Positions 9,117-16,856 of a stretch of DNA of 64,000 bases are shown piece after piece. Position 1 is the first letter of the stretch. Each line of letters opens with the position of its first letter. Both the position numbers and the translations under genes were made by a program. A model generated the notes under the pieces. That model ran no database searches, had not been told where the DNA came from, and was given only the letters and a program-made list of their open reading frames with translations. Origin of the DNA: Lactobacillus xujianguonis (GTDB lineage: Bacteria > Bacillota > Bacilli > Lactobacillales > Lactobacillaceae); NCBI RefSeq assembly GCF_004009905.1, contig NZ_ML136875.1, forward strand, positions 1 to 64,000, given 5' to 3'.

Positions 9117-10086
9117 ATTAACAAGTAGTGAAAAATTAGAGTTCCTAGATTACCTCAAGCATAGCTTAGAGAATGGCTTTTCTTTGAGTAATAGTATTGC
9201 TCTAATGCCAGCTTTATGGCCGAAAAAGCAAGCACTGATGCAAAAGCTGGATCAAACTATGCAAACTGGTGGTGATTTCGCCAATGGATTATTAAAGCTG
9301 GGCTTTTCCAAAACGACAGTGACACAAATTAAGATGGCTCTGCAGCAGGGAAACTTGATTGAATGTTTGACTCAGATCGCAACGCTAACCAGATTGAAAA
9401 ATGATCAACTGAAAAAATTGCGAGCAGAGTTATCATATCCCTTTGTTTTGGCTGGGATGATGGTTATTTTACTTGTTTTTATGCAGACTTTTGTTTCTAG
9501 CCAATTTACGCAAAGCCAAGACCACACCGGAGATTACTTACTGATTGGCTTAATTATTTTTGCTATCATTGCGACATATTACGGGTATCAGATCTTAAAA
9601 CTACTGAGCCGGCAAGATTATCAATCATTGAAAAAACTCGCTTCCTATCCTGCCATTGGGCCAGTAATTAAGACATATGTAAATTACTTGTTAGTTTATG
9701 ATATTGGCCTTTTACTTGCTAGTGGCTTTTCACTGCAAAAAATGTGTGAGTATGCCAGCAAGCAAGAAAAAGGTTCTTTGCAACAATATCTTGGTCAAAG
9801 TATTGGTGAACAATTGGCAAAAGGAAAGAATTTGACCACGATTGTTAAACAAGAAGTATTTTTGCCAGATACATTGTTAATCTTTTTGCAAACTGGAGCC
9901 GAAAGAAGCAGTTTGAGCAAAAGTTGTTTAGTTTTGGGAAGAAGTTTATTTAATGAACTAACTACTAAAATTGAAAAATTAGTAGTGAATGTTCAGCCAC
10001 TTTGTTTTGTCTTAATTGGTTTTTGCATCATTGGCATGTACTTAAAACTGTTGTTACCAATGTATGCCATGATGCAAGGAATTTAA
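9082..10086 (+). CDS. comGB: ComGB competence pilus polytopic membrane protein
   Basis: A 334-residue PilC/GspF-type platform protein: two cytosolic GspF domains (about 10-120 and 200-310) and three membrane segments (about 113-133, 150-172, 308-330). It anchors the ATPase ComGA and recruits prepilins. The start is GTG at 9082 with a strong AAAGGAGGG (9066-9073), and the gene overlaps comGA by 35 bases, which points to coupled translation. Confidence 0.92.
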   Translation: MQLAVNFTKKDKLTSSEKLEFLDYLKHSLENGFSLSNSIALMPALWPKKQALMQKLDQTMQTGGDFANGLLKLGFSKTTVTQIKMALQQGNLIECLTQIATLTRLKNDQLKKLRAELSYPFVLAGMMVILLVFMQTFVSSQFTQSQDHTGDYLLIGLIIFAIIATYYGYQILKLLSRQDYQSLKKLASYPAIGPVIKTYVNYLLVYDIGLLLASGFSLQKMCEYASKQEKGSLQQYLGQSIGEQLAKGKNLTTIVKQEVFLPDTLLIFLQTGAERSSLSKSCLVLGRSLFNELTTKIEKLVVNVQPLCFVLIGFCIIGMYLKLLLPMYAMMQGI

Positions 10087-10097
10087 AGGAGAAAAGT

Positions 10098-10427
10098 ATG
10101 AAGAAGTATTTGTTAAATTTATTGAAGAAGCACCGCAATCAAAAAGGTTTTACTTTGATTGAAATGGTAGTCGTTATTGCCATTATTGTCTTATTGTTGA
10201 TAATTATTGCGCCGAACTTAACGAAGCAGAAAAAGAATGCTGCTAATCGGACTGATGAAGCTTTTAAGACAACTTTACAAACTCAAGTGGAATTGTATGA
10301 AAATGAAAATCATGGTCATGTACCGTCCTTTGATGATTTGCGCAAAGGTAACTACCTCACTGATGATCAATTCAATAAGAGTAAGGATTATGTAATCAAT
10401 GAAGATGGCGAAGTTAAGAAAAAGTAG
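10098..10427 (+). CDS. comGC: ComGC major competence pseudopilin
   Basis: A 109-residue type IV prepilin. After a basic leader, the peptidase site is QKG|FTLIEMVVV near residue 18, followed by a hydrophobic helix of about 20 residues. It is the main subunit of the DNA-uptake pseudopilus and is processed by ComC. The ATG at 10098 follows AAAGGAGAAAAG; an in-frame ATG much further upstream lies inside comGB and is rejected. Confidence 0.94.
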   Translation: MKKYLLNLLKKHRNQKGFTLIEMVVVIAIIVLLLIIIAPNLTKQKKNAANRTDEAFKTTLQTQVELYENENHGHVPSFDDLRKGNYLTDDQFNKSKDYVINEDGEVKKK

Positions 10428-10824
10428 TGGTTTCACAATCCTTGAAACTCTGATCACCTTAATTATTGCCTGTGGTTTAGCTTTAATTGGAACTTTACAT
10501 CTGAAAGAATATCAGCTCGACCTTTTGCTTAATAATTCAGTCAAGGAAACCGTCACAGCAATTGAGCAAGCGAGTCGAATTAGTACAATTAATCGTGAAC
10601 AAACTAGTGTATCTTACTTGCCAGCCAGTTCTTATCTAGTATTAAATGGAATCCACTTTCATCGGCAAATTGAATTGGATCCGCGGATTAAAATTAAGAA
10701 CTTACAGGATTTTAGTATTTCACGTAATGGGACAATTTCACCGCGGACCATTGAATTCACAAATGGACGCAAAGTTAAAAAGATCAAAATTCAAATGACA
10801 TGGGGGCGAGCAATTGAACAATAA
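10399..10824 (+). CDS. comGD: ComGD minor competence pseudopilin
   Basis: A 141-residue prepilin with the cleavage site SSG|FTILETLI near residue 11 and a membrane helix behind it. It overlaps the end of comGC by 29 bases. Minor pseudopilins of this type prime pilus assembly. Start 10399 was chosen because AAGGATT lies 10 bases upstream; 10405 is the alternative. Confidence 0.9.
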   Translation: MKMAKLRKSSGFTILETLITLIIACGLALIGTLHLKEYQLDLLLNNSVKETVTAIEQASRISTINREQTSVSYLPASSYLVLNGIHFHRQIELDPRIKIKNLQDFSISRNGTISPRTIEFTNGRKVKKIKIQMTWGRAIEQ

Positions 10825-11047
10825 ATGTCGAGGTTTTCTATTGTTAGAAAGCATTGTGGCAATTACGTTAACTTTTTTAGGAGTTATGCTCTTAGCCTTA
10901 GTTGTTGCTGATGGACAAAAATTTGAACGCAAGATGGAAGAAAAAACTGATCAGGCAGTGGCAACGCATATTATGAGGAAGAATGATTTAACTAAAATCA
11001 CGATTCATAGTCGGACTTATCGTTTAGGTGATCACGATGAAAAGTAA
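10814..11047 (+). CDS. comGE: ComGE-like minor pseudopilin
   Basis: A 77-residue protein with a prepilin start CRG|FLLLESIVAI and one hydrophobic helix. It begins with TTG at 10814 inside the end of comGD, after GGGGGCGAG. Position between comGD and comGF gives the name; sequence conservation in this subunit is low across firmicutes. Confidence 0.8.
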   Translation: MNNKCRGFLLLESIVAITLTFLGVMLLALVVADGQKFERKMEEKTDQAVATHIMRKNDLTKITIHSRTYRLGDHDEK

Positions 11048-11501
11048 GGGCTTTTTGTTGGCAGAAGCTGTTTTTTCGCTTTTTATTACGATGATTGTCT
11101 TATTGATGTTGCAAAACCTCCTAAAGAGTTTGCAAACTGCTAATAAGAGCAGCCATCATGCTGATGAAGTGGCTTATAGTTATGTGCAATTGAACCGCTT
11201 TTTACATCAATCAGAATATCAAAGGATTTATGTTGATCCTGATCTTAGTAATGAAAATAAAGTCATCATTTGTAAGGTTAAACGGCAGGGTGGTCGCAAT
11301 GTTATCGATCGTTATGCAATTGAACAATATGAGGACATGATTCGGGCACGCGGTTGGGCTTCAGGGCATATGCCGCTATTATTGCATGTTAAAAAAAGCC
11401 GCTTTACTGCCAAAAATGGTCAATTCAAAATTTGGCTGCAAGAAGAAGATAAGCGAGTTTCAGAATTAGTGTTTAAAGTTGATCCTAAACCTAAGAGGTG
11501 A
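11037..11501 (+). CDS. comGF: ComGF minor pseudopilin
   Basis: A 154-residue protein with SKG|FLLAEAVFSL at the N-terminus, a hydrophobic helix, and a C-terminal globular part containing RQGGRNVIDRY, which resembles the ComGF family. ATG at 11037 is preferred over GTG at 11028 because AGGTG lies 6 bases before it. It overlaps comGE by 11 bases. Confidence 0.87.
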   Translation: MKSKGFLLAEAVFSLFITMIVLLMLQNLLKSLQTANKSSHHADEVAYSYVQLNRFLHQSEYQRIYVDPDLSNENKVIICKVKRQGGRNVIDRYAIEQYEDMIRARGWASGHMPLLLHVKKSRFTAKNGQFKIWLQEEDKRVSELVFKVDPKPKR

Positions 11502-11504
11502 AAA

Positions 11505-11648
11505 ATGAGAAAAACAAAAGGAAGTGCACTCTTGAGTAGTGTCTTTGTCTTATTAACTTGTTTGTTATTTATCAAGCTGTATCAGCAAATTTATCATGAT
11601 AGCATGGAAAATAACCAAATGATCATTCAATATTTGAACCACGATTAA
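11505..11648 (+). CDS. comGG: Short ComGG-like protein at the end of the comG operon
   Basis: A 47-residue product: basic start MRKTKGSALLSSVFVL, one membrane helix, and a short polar tail. It has an AAGAGGTGA ribosome binding site and follows comGF by 3 bases. Position and the KGSALLSSVF prepilin-like start suggest ComGG, but it is less than half the usual ComGG length, so it may be a minimal or degenerate version. No frameshift extension was found. Confidence 0.65.
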   Translation: MRKTKGSALLSSVFVLLTCLLFIKLYQQIYHDSMENNQMIIQYLNHD

Positions 11649-11714
11649 CATTGCTTGCACCAGCTTTGCGCTTTCTTTAAAATGAAAAGGATAGCAAAAA
11701 GAAGGGTGAGAGTA

Positions 11715-12716
11715 ATGGATAAATTCGAACAAATATTTAATCATTTTTTGACATGTGTAACTACTTTGCAAGAGGCTTTAAATGTTTCTTTTGGTGAAGC
11801 TTTGACTGAAACCTTTGACAATTTAGAAACTGGAAAAATTAAAGTTGAAATGGGAGCCCCTGATCAGGCTACGGTTGCCAAATTGAGTAAATTATATGCT
11901 GGACTTGATTATGATAATTTAAGTCATAAAATGAAAGTCCAAGTCTTTACTTATTTGACTTTGAAGGCAATTAACGATGATGGTCGAGACGCAAATCAAA
12001 TGCCGACTCCGCCAATTATTTCTACTGTTGTCGCATTATTGATGCAAAAGCTATTACCTAATAAGAAATTAGAGGTAGTAGATCCAGCCTTAGGTACTGG
12101 TAACTTGCTCTACTCAGTGATCAATCAACTTAAAGCAGAAAATCATTCAAGGGACAATTATCAACTAGTAGGAATTGATAATGATGAAGAGATGCTTAAT
12201 TTAGCTGACATTGCTGCTCATTTGAATAATTTAAAGATTGACCTCTATTGTCAAGATGCTTTAACGCCGTGGATGGTAGAAGCAGCCGATGCAGTGGTTA
12301 GTGATCTGCCAATTGGTTATTACCCAGTTGATGAAAATGCGAAGAACTTTGCGACTAAGTCACTTAAGGGGCATTCTCTTGCACACTTATTGTTTGTTGA
12401 ACAAATCATCAAAAATTTAAAACCAGGTGGCTGGAGCTTTTTAATTGTGCCTAAATCGATCTTAGCTGGTAAAGGCGGAGCAGATTTTATGCCGTGGTTA
12501 TCAGAAAAAGTTTACTTAAAAGCAATTGTCGAATTACCGGATAATTTGTTTAAAAATAAATTCAATGAAAAATCAATTTTAGTATTTCAAAATCATGGTG
12601 AAAACGCTGTCAGCAGTGAGGTTTTGCTCACAAAGTTGGACTCTTTGAAGCAGCAAGAAGCGTTAATTAAGTTTAATGTTAAGCTAAACGAGTGGTATAC
12701 TAAAATCAATCATTAG
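11715..12716 (+). CDS. ytxK: YtxK-like class I SAM-dependent methyltransferase
   Basis: A 333-residue protein of the N6-adenine DNA methylase fold. Motif I is DPALGTGNLL, and the catalytic loop, normally NPPY, reads DLPIGYYP, so activity on DNA adenine is doubtful. In Bacillus the homologous ytxK also lies directly before ackA, supporting the assignment by synteny. ATG at 11715 follows AAGGGTGAGAG; a longer reading from 11655 lacks a ribosome binding site. Confidence 0.85.
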   Translation: MDKFEQIFNHFLTCVTTLQEALNVSFGEALTETFDNLETGKIKVEMGAPDQATVAKLSKLYAGLDYDNLSHKMKVQVFTYLTLKAINDDGRDANQMPTPPIISTVVALLMQKLLPNKKLEVVDPALGTGNLLYSVINQLKAENHSRDNYQLVGIDNDEEMLNLADIAAHLNNLKIDLYCQDALTPWMVEAADAVVSDLPIGYYPVDENAKNFATKSLKGHSLAHLLFVEQIIKNLKPGGWSFLIVPKSILAGKGGADFMPWLSEKVYLKAIVELPDNLFKNKFNEKSILVFQNHGENAVSSEVLLTKLDSLKQQEALIKFNVKLNEWYTKINH

Positions 12717-12757
12717 TTTGTGAAATTTTGAAAACTTAATTTTGGAGGAATTTTCAT

Positions 12758-13942
12758 ATGAAGAAAGTATTAGCAATTAATTCAGGTAGTTCTTCATTCA
12801 AATATAAACTTTTTTCTTTGCCAGATGAAAAAGTAATCGCTGAAGGAATGGCTGATCGAGTAGGTCTTGATGGCTCAACTTTTGAAATTAAACTTGAAAA
12901 TGGCGAAAAACATGTTGATGAAGTAGCAATTCCTGATCAAGAAACTGCTGTTAAGCTTTTGCTTGATGATTTGAAGAAATATGATGTCGTTGAAGACTTA
13001 GATGAAATTGCTGGTGTTGGTCACCGAATCGTAGCTGGTGGGGAAGACTTTACAGATTCTGCCATTATTGATAAAGATAATTTACAAAATATCTTTGACT
13101 TAAAAGAATACGCTCCTTTGCATAATCCTGCAGAAGGAGAAGGAATTAAGGCCTTCATGAAGTTGTTACCAAATGTGCCAGAAGTTGGCGTCTTTGATAC
13201 TTCATTCCACCAAACTTTGGATCCAGTTCAATACTTATATCCTGTTCCTTATGAATATTATGAAAAGTATAAGGCTCGTAAGTACGGTGCTCATGGTACC
13301 TCTGTTCGTTACGCATCAGCACGAATGGCAGAAATGATGCACAAGGATGTTAAAGACTTAAAGATGATCGTTTGTCACCTAGGGTCAGGTGCTTCAATTA
13401 CTGCCGTCAAAGATGGTAAATCATTTGATACTTCAATGGGCTTTAGTCCTTTAGCCGGAATTATGATGGCTACTCGTTCAGGCGATGTTGATCCTTCACT
13501 TTTGCAATTTGTGATGGAAAAAGAAAACCTGAATATGGATCAAATGATTGACATTTTGAACCACAAGTCAGGTTTGCTAGGTGTTTCTGGTATTTCTCCA
13601 GATATGCGTGACTTGAAACATAATAAAGATCCTCGTGCACAACTTGCTCGTAAGATGTTTATTAACCGCATCGTTCGTTATATTGGTGAATACATCGCTG
13701 AACTTGGTGGTGTGGATGCAATTGCCTTTACTGCCGGCATTGGTGAACATGATAAGCGCGTTCGTCGTGGTGTCATGGAAGCCTTTGAATTTATGGGACT
13801 TGATCCGGACTTTGATGCTAATGAAACTAATGGCGAAAAGTTCATTTCTAAACCTGATTCAAAGATTACTGTTGCAATTGTTCCAACTGATGAGGAATTA
13901 ATGATTGAGCGTGATGTTGTTCGTTTGGCTAAGTTAGATTAA
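12758..13942 (+). CDS. ackA: Acetate kinase
   Basis: A 394-residue enzyme that converts acetyl phosphate and ADP to acetate and ATP, the ATP-yielding end of heterofermentative or pyruvate metabolism. The N-terminal signature LAINSGSSSFKYKLF, the HRIVAGG segment and the second signature (FDTSFHQT) are present, and length is typical. RBS TGGAGG. It is downstream of ytxK with a 41-base gap. Confidence 0.96.
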   Translation: MKKVLAINSGSSSFKYKLFSLPDEKVIAEGMADRVGLDGSTFEIKLENGEKHVDEVAIPDQETAVKLLLDDLKKYDVVEDLDEIAGVGHRIVAGGEDFTDSAIIDKDNLQNIFDLKEYAPLHNPAEGEGIKAFMKLLPNVPEVGVFDTSFHQTLDPVQYLYPVPYEYYEKYKARKYGAHGTSVRYASARMAEMMHKDVKDLKMIVCHLGSGASITAVKDGKSFDTSMGFSPLAGIMMATRSGDVDPSLLQFVMEKENLNMDQMIDILNHKSGLLGVSGISPDMRDLKHNKDPRAQLARKMFINRIVRYIGEYIAELGGVDAIAFTAGIGEHDKRVRRGVMEAFEFMGLDPDFDANETNGEKFISKPDSKITVAIVPTDEELMIERDVVRLAKLD

Positions 13943-13954
13943 TTTAGCTTTTCA

Positions 13955-13984
13955 TTCGCAAGTTTGTGAAGTCTATGCTAGAAT
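13955..13984 (+). promoter_or_regulatory. Promoter of ssrA
   Basis: TTCGCA (13955-13960) and TAGAAT (13979-13984) are 18 bases apart, placing transcription start a few bases before the mature tmRNA 5' end at 13998. Confidence 0.5.
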
Positions 13985-13997
13985 AAAAGAGTCTCAA

Positions 13998-14360
13998 GGG
14001 GATGTTTTGGGATTCGACAGGCGTAGACTTGCATTGACTGCGATTCGTAGGTCACGTCTACGTAAAAACGTCACTTAAATTTAACTGCAAAAAACAGTAA
14101 TTCTTACGCATTAGCTGCTTAATTTAGCGCATGTGTTGCTCTTTGTCGGCTTACTCGTGGCAGACACTGAGTATCAACTTTAGCGAGTTACGTTTAACTA
14201 CCTCACCTGAATAGTTAGAAAGAGTCTTAGCAGGTTAGCTAGTTCATTCTGGCCCTGTTATATGGCGTTTTGGACTAGTGAAGTTCAAGTAATATAACTA
14301 TGATCGTAGAGGTCAGTGATGAGCTACGTTTGGACAGGGGTTCAATTCCCCTCATCTCCA
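13998..14360 (+). ncRNA. ssrA: tmRNA (trans-translation RNA)
   Basis: A 363-base RNA that rescues stalled ribosomes. The 5' end GGGGATG pairs with CATCTCC at the 3' end to make the tRNA-like acceptor stem, and GGTTCAATTCCC gives the T arm. The tag reading frame runs from GCA at 14087 to TAA at 14122 and encodes AKNSNSYALAA. The terminal CCA is not encoded after the discriminator A at 14360, where the sequence changes to TTTGAT. This fits a site-specific insertion at the 3' end. Confidence 0.95.
14341..14360. other. Likely left attachment site (attL) of the ICE in the tmRNA 3' end
   Basis: Tyrosine integrases often use the 3' end of ssrA. Here the host gene ends at 14360 and everything rightward belongs to the mobile element, with the integrase at 19758. 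The matching right copy is not present in this window, so the exact core is unknown. Confidence 0.6.
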
Positions 14361-14368
14361 TTTGATAT

Positions 14369-14402
14369 AGTCTGTAAGTACTATTCTTACAGGCTTTTTT
14401 AT
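14369..14402 (+). terminator. Terminator after the tmRNA
   Basis: TCTGTAAG and CTTACAGG form a stem with a seven-base loop, followed by CTTTTTT. It lies just past the tmRNA, inside element DNA. Confidence 0.75.
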
Positions 14403-14409
14403 TTGCTAA

Positions 14410-14442
14410 GGTATCCAAAAGGTATCTGAAGGGTATATAGAT
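14410..14442. repeat. Three GGTAT repeats spaced 11 bases: possible integrase arm sites
   Basis: GGTATCCAAAA, GGTATCTGAAG and GGTATATAGAT begin at 14410, 14421 and 14432, exactly one helical turn apart and 50 to 80 bases from the tmRNA end. Arm-type sites for the N-terminal domain of tyrosine integrases have this layout. The role is inferred. Confidence 0.45.
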
Positions 14443-14486
14443 AGAATTTTTAACTGATAGTGTTACGAATAAAAATTATGTAAGAT

Positions 14487-14512
14487 AAAAAAGACTAGTC
14501 TCTAGTCTTTTT
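14487..14512. terminator. Bidirectional hairpin terminator
   Basis: AAAGACTAG-TCT-CTAGTCTTT is a perfect stem with A-run and T-run on either side. Confidence 0.7.
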
Positions 14513-14580
14513 TGGTACCAATATATAGTAAAGTCTTACTGGATCAAACTATTAATTATACTGAGGTGAGGAGATTTATC

Positions 14581-14785
14581 TTGTCAAAATCGATTGAAGA
14601 AAAAGTAGAAGATTATTATAAAAATTTATTTGATGAATTAGGTATACCTCGTTATACCAAGACACAGGCACATCAAGATAATGATCGTGCGGTAATGGAA
14701 GCATATGGCTCCAGTTAAAGGAACAACTGAGAGTGATGTTGTAGCGCATTTATTCAAGATGTATGAAAATTTAACTAATAAATAG
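14581..14785 (+). pseudogene. Remnant of an N6-DNA methylase, fused ends with frameshift
   Basis: A TTG-started ORF (14581-14718, RBS GAGGTGAGGAG) reads SIEEKVEDYYKNLFDELGI and ends NDRAVMEAYGSS. A second short frame overlapping it (14705-14785) reads MAPVKGTTESDVVAHLFKMY and continues ENLTNK. To my reading the first part resembles the N-terminus, and NDRAVMEAYG plus ESDVVAHLFKMY the C-terminus, of large type II/IIL methylase proteins. The middle (many hundred residues) is gone and a one-base shift separates the pieces. This is from memory of family ends and could be wrong; the alternative is a real 45-residue gene. Confidence 0.4.
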
Positions 14786-14789
14786 TAAA

Positions 14790-14826
14790 GAAAAAGCTTA
14801 CTACCTATGAAGGTAATAAGCTTATT
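14790..14826. terminator. Bidirectional terminator
   Basis: AAGCTTACTACCT and AGGTAATAAGCTT pair around ATGA, with an A-run before and a T-run after, between the methylase remnant and the minus-strand ORF that ends at 14822. Confidence 0.75.
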
Positions 14827-15049
14827 TTTTATCTTCAAATTTCTTTGATAGTTCCAACTCGCTTTTTAAGAAATCATACAAACTACTAAGTTGCTTTATT
14901 GCAGTATGGGTTACATCAACCATGGCGCTATAAGGCTGAACCCCGTTTTTATAGTCTGAGACAGTTGATTTTGTATATTTAGCTATATTTTCTGTCGAGT
15001 CAAGTAAAGCCTGAGCAGTCGAGTTCAGAGAAAAAGAAAGACGACTCAA
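14822..15049 (-). CDS. Hypothetical small protein, probably a fragment
   Basis: A 75-residue reading frame starting at TTG with no ribosome binding site; its start lies inside the hairpin that terminates the restriction gene. It contains a helical, Ser/Thr-rich middle and a charged tail (LELSKKFEDKK). I do not recognise it. The absence of a start signal suggests the 3' remnant of a larger gene. Confidence 0.3.
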   Translation of the reverse strand: MSRLSFSLNSTAQALLDSTENIAKYTKSTVSDYKNGVQPYSAMVDVTHTAIKQLSSLYDFLKSELELSKKFEDKK

Positions 15050-15063
15050 AAACTGAGTCGTCT
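15032..15063 (-). terminator. Terminator of the restriction-modification operon
   Basis: GACGACTC (15040-15047) and GAGTCGTC (15055-15062) pair. Read on the minus strand the stem is followed by TTTCTTTTT, 40 bases past the endonuclease stop. Confidence 0.75.
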
Positions 15064-15101
15064 AAAAATCACTGGTGGCAACGTATTAACAGACATTTTA
15101 A

Positions 15102-16838
15102 TTAAGAATTGATTTCTTCTTGAACAATATTATTGATAGCTTGTTTCCATTCTGAAGCATATTTCCCATCTTTAGCACGGAGACATTCTTTAAATAGTTG
15201 AACGACTTGTTCTGGAGTGGCCTTATTATTTTCAAACATGTATTTAAAGTATTCAGCGAATTGCGTTAGGGTAAATGGAACTATTTTTAAAGTTAACCGT
15301 TTATCATTTTTAGCATACCAGATGCCAACTCTAAAGGTTTCAGCAGTATTAGAATCAATTTTATTGGCAATAAAGATCCCAATAACTGGCTTGTCAGAAT
15401 ATTTTTCAACATAATCCGCTACATGTCGACGTACAGGTTCGCCTTCCATGGCTTCCTGACGGGAATTAGTACTCATTGTAACTTCAATAACTATTGCAAA
15501 GTTTTTAAATTCAAAGAATAAGTCTGGTCCATTCCCCGGTGCTGTCCCCACTGGTAGGTAATCCTGATCAATTTTAAATCCACGAGCTTCATATGGTTGA
15601 TTCAATATATGATCAATTGCTAAGAATGACCGCCAAGTAGTCCATTCTAGATATGAAGCAGCTTCTGAAGTAGGTACTTGAACATATTTATCATCACCGA
15701 TGATTCTCTTATGGCCGTTGTTCTTGATCAAGCAAAGCATATAATTATAAATTTCAAACCATTCGTCTTTTTGTTTAAGTGCGTACTGGTCCTCATTAAA
15801 TTTACTCAAAGCACTCTTTAATGAGGAAATGATGGTATTAACATTCTTAACCGTATTTAAAGAAAGCGGCGGAATTGAGTATTTAACATTATTGGACTTC
15901 AATGCATTTTGATAGTTCTTCATTAACTTAATTGCAGTTTGCAAGTTGTCTTGAGGTAACTTAGCGCCATTACAATGTTGTACAACAAGGTCCATATAAG
16001 AATCAGTACTGGTTACGCCTTTGATCAGTTCTTTAGCTATATCCTTATACTCTGAAACTATAGTTATACCACGTCCTGCTCGTTTTAGGATTCCAGTACA
16101 TACTAGATAACGAATATTTAAATCACCGTAATCATCAAAATTATGAATCTTTTTATCATAATATTTAGCTACAGTTTCTTTAGTGGTCTTATCGAATTTC
16201 TTTTTATTAACAGCGTTTTTTCTTAAATCTCTAATCGAAAGAATCATGTTTATGATTTTATCGATATCGTAGTTAGGAGAAGTAGTTTGTACGCATGTTA
16301 CGAACTCTATGTAATTAAGATCGCACGAACCCGTGCGCTTTTCTAACGCAAGAAGCACCTTGATTGTCCACAATAAGGGTGAGAAGAAGCTACTGTCGCC
16401 TAGAGTTTCTATAGGTGTAATTAAGCCTCTTAAGTAACATTCCTGTTGTGCATCCAGAGTCTCAGCGGCAAGAAAAGTTTTGCCTAATGGAGTAATAGTG
16501 TCTGCAGGTCCTGGTAACTTGTTTCCTAGTTTCTTATTTTTTTCCGGATATATAAAACCAAATTTTTCAAATACATATCTAAATTTTCTGGCAATAATTG
16601 CTGCTGTAGATATTTTATCCGAGTAGGTTGCTAGACCGTGTAAAGATAGATCATGAGTGAGACGAGCCTGATTTTCTTTACTGTTAGCTAAGTGACCATA
16701 TGACTGTGATTGAGTGTAAATGGAAAAAATACCTGGCAGTCGTAATGGGTTTCGAGCTCCGGTATTACCAATTGTCCAGATATTTATTTGATTTTTTTCA
16801 AAAAGATTTTTAAATCCAGTTTCTAATGTAGTTTCCAT
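15102..16838 (-). CDS. AlwI-family type IIS restriction endonuclease
   Basis: A 578-residue nuclease. The region near residue 440-480, GPDLFFEF...IVIEVTMS followed by SRQEAMEGEPVRRHVADY, matches the conserved catalytic block of AlwI-like enzymes, with the PD..(D/E)xK-type acidic residues in GPD and IVIEV. AlwI cuts outside GGATC, so a related site is expected but not proved. It lies 18 bases downstream of its methyltransferase gene, the usual safe order. RBS TGAGG. Confidence 0.8.
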   Translation of the reverse strand: METTLETGFKNLFEKNQINIWTIGNTGARNPLRLPGIFSIYTQSQSYGHLANSKENQARLTHDLSLHGLATYSDKISTAAIIARKFRYVFEKFGFIYPEKNKKLGNKLPGPADTITPLGKTFLAAETLDAQQECYLRGLITPIETLGDSSFFSPLLWTIKVLLALEKRTGSCDLNYIEFVTCVQTTSPNYDIDKIINMILSIRDLRKNAVNKKKFDKTTKETVAKYYDKKIHNFDDYGDLNIRYLVCTGILKRAGRGITIVSEYKDIAKELIKGVTSTDSYMDLVVQHCNGAKLPQDNLQTAIKLMKNYQNALKSNNVKYSIPPLSLNTVKNVNTIISSLKSALSKFNEDQYALKQKDEWFEIYNYMLCLIKNNGHKRIIGDDKYVQVPTSEAASYLEWTTWRSFLAIDHILNQPYEARGFKIDQDYLPVGTAPGNGPDLFFEFKNFAIVIEVTMSTNSRQEAMEGEPVRRHVADYVEKYSDKPVIGIFIANKIDSNTAETFRVGIWYAKNDKRLTLKIVPFTLTQFAEYFKYMFENNKATPEQVVQLFKECLRAKDGKYASEWKQAINNIVQEEINS

Positions 16839-16856
16839 TTTGCAACCTCATTATGT

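Noticed and set aside
10002-10097. Longer N-terminus for ComGC
   Set aside because: Lies in comGB coding sequence; the prepilin leader and AAAGGAG fit the ATG at 10098.
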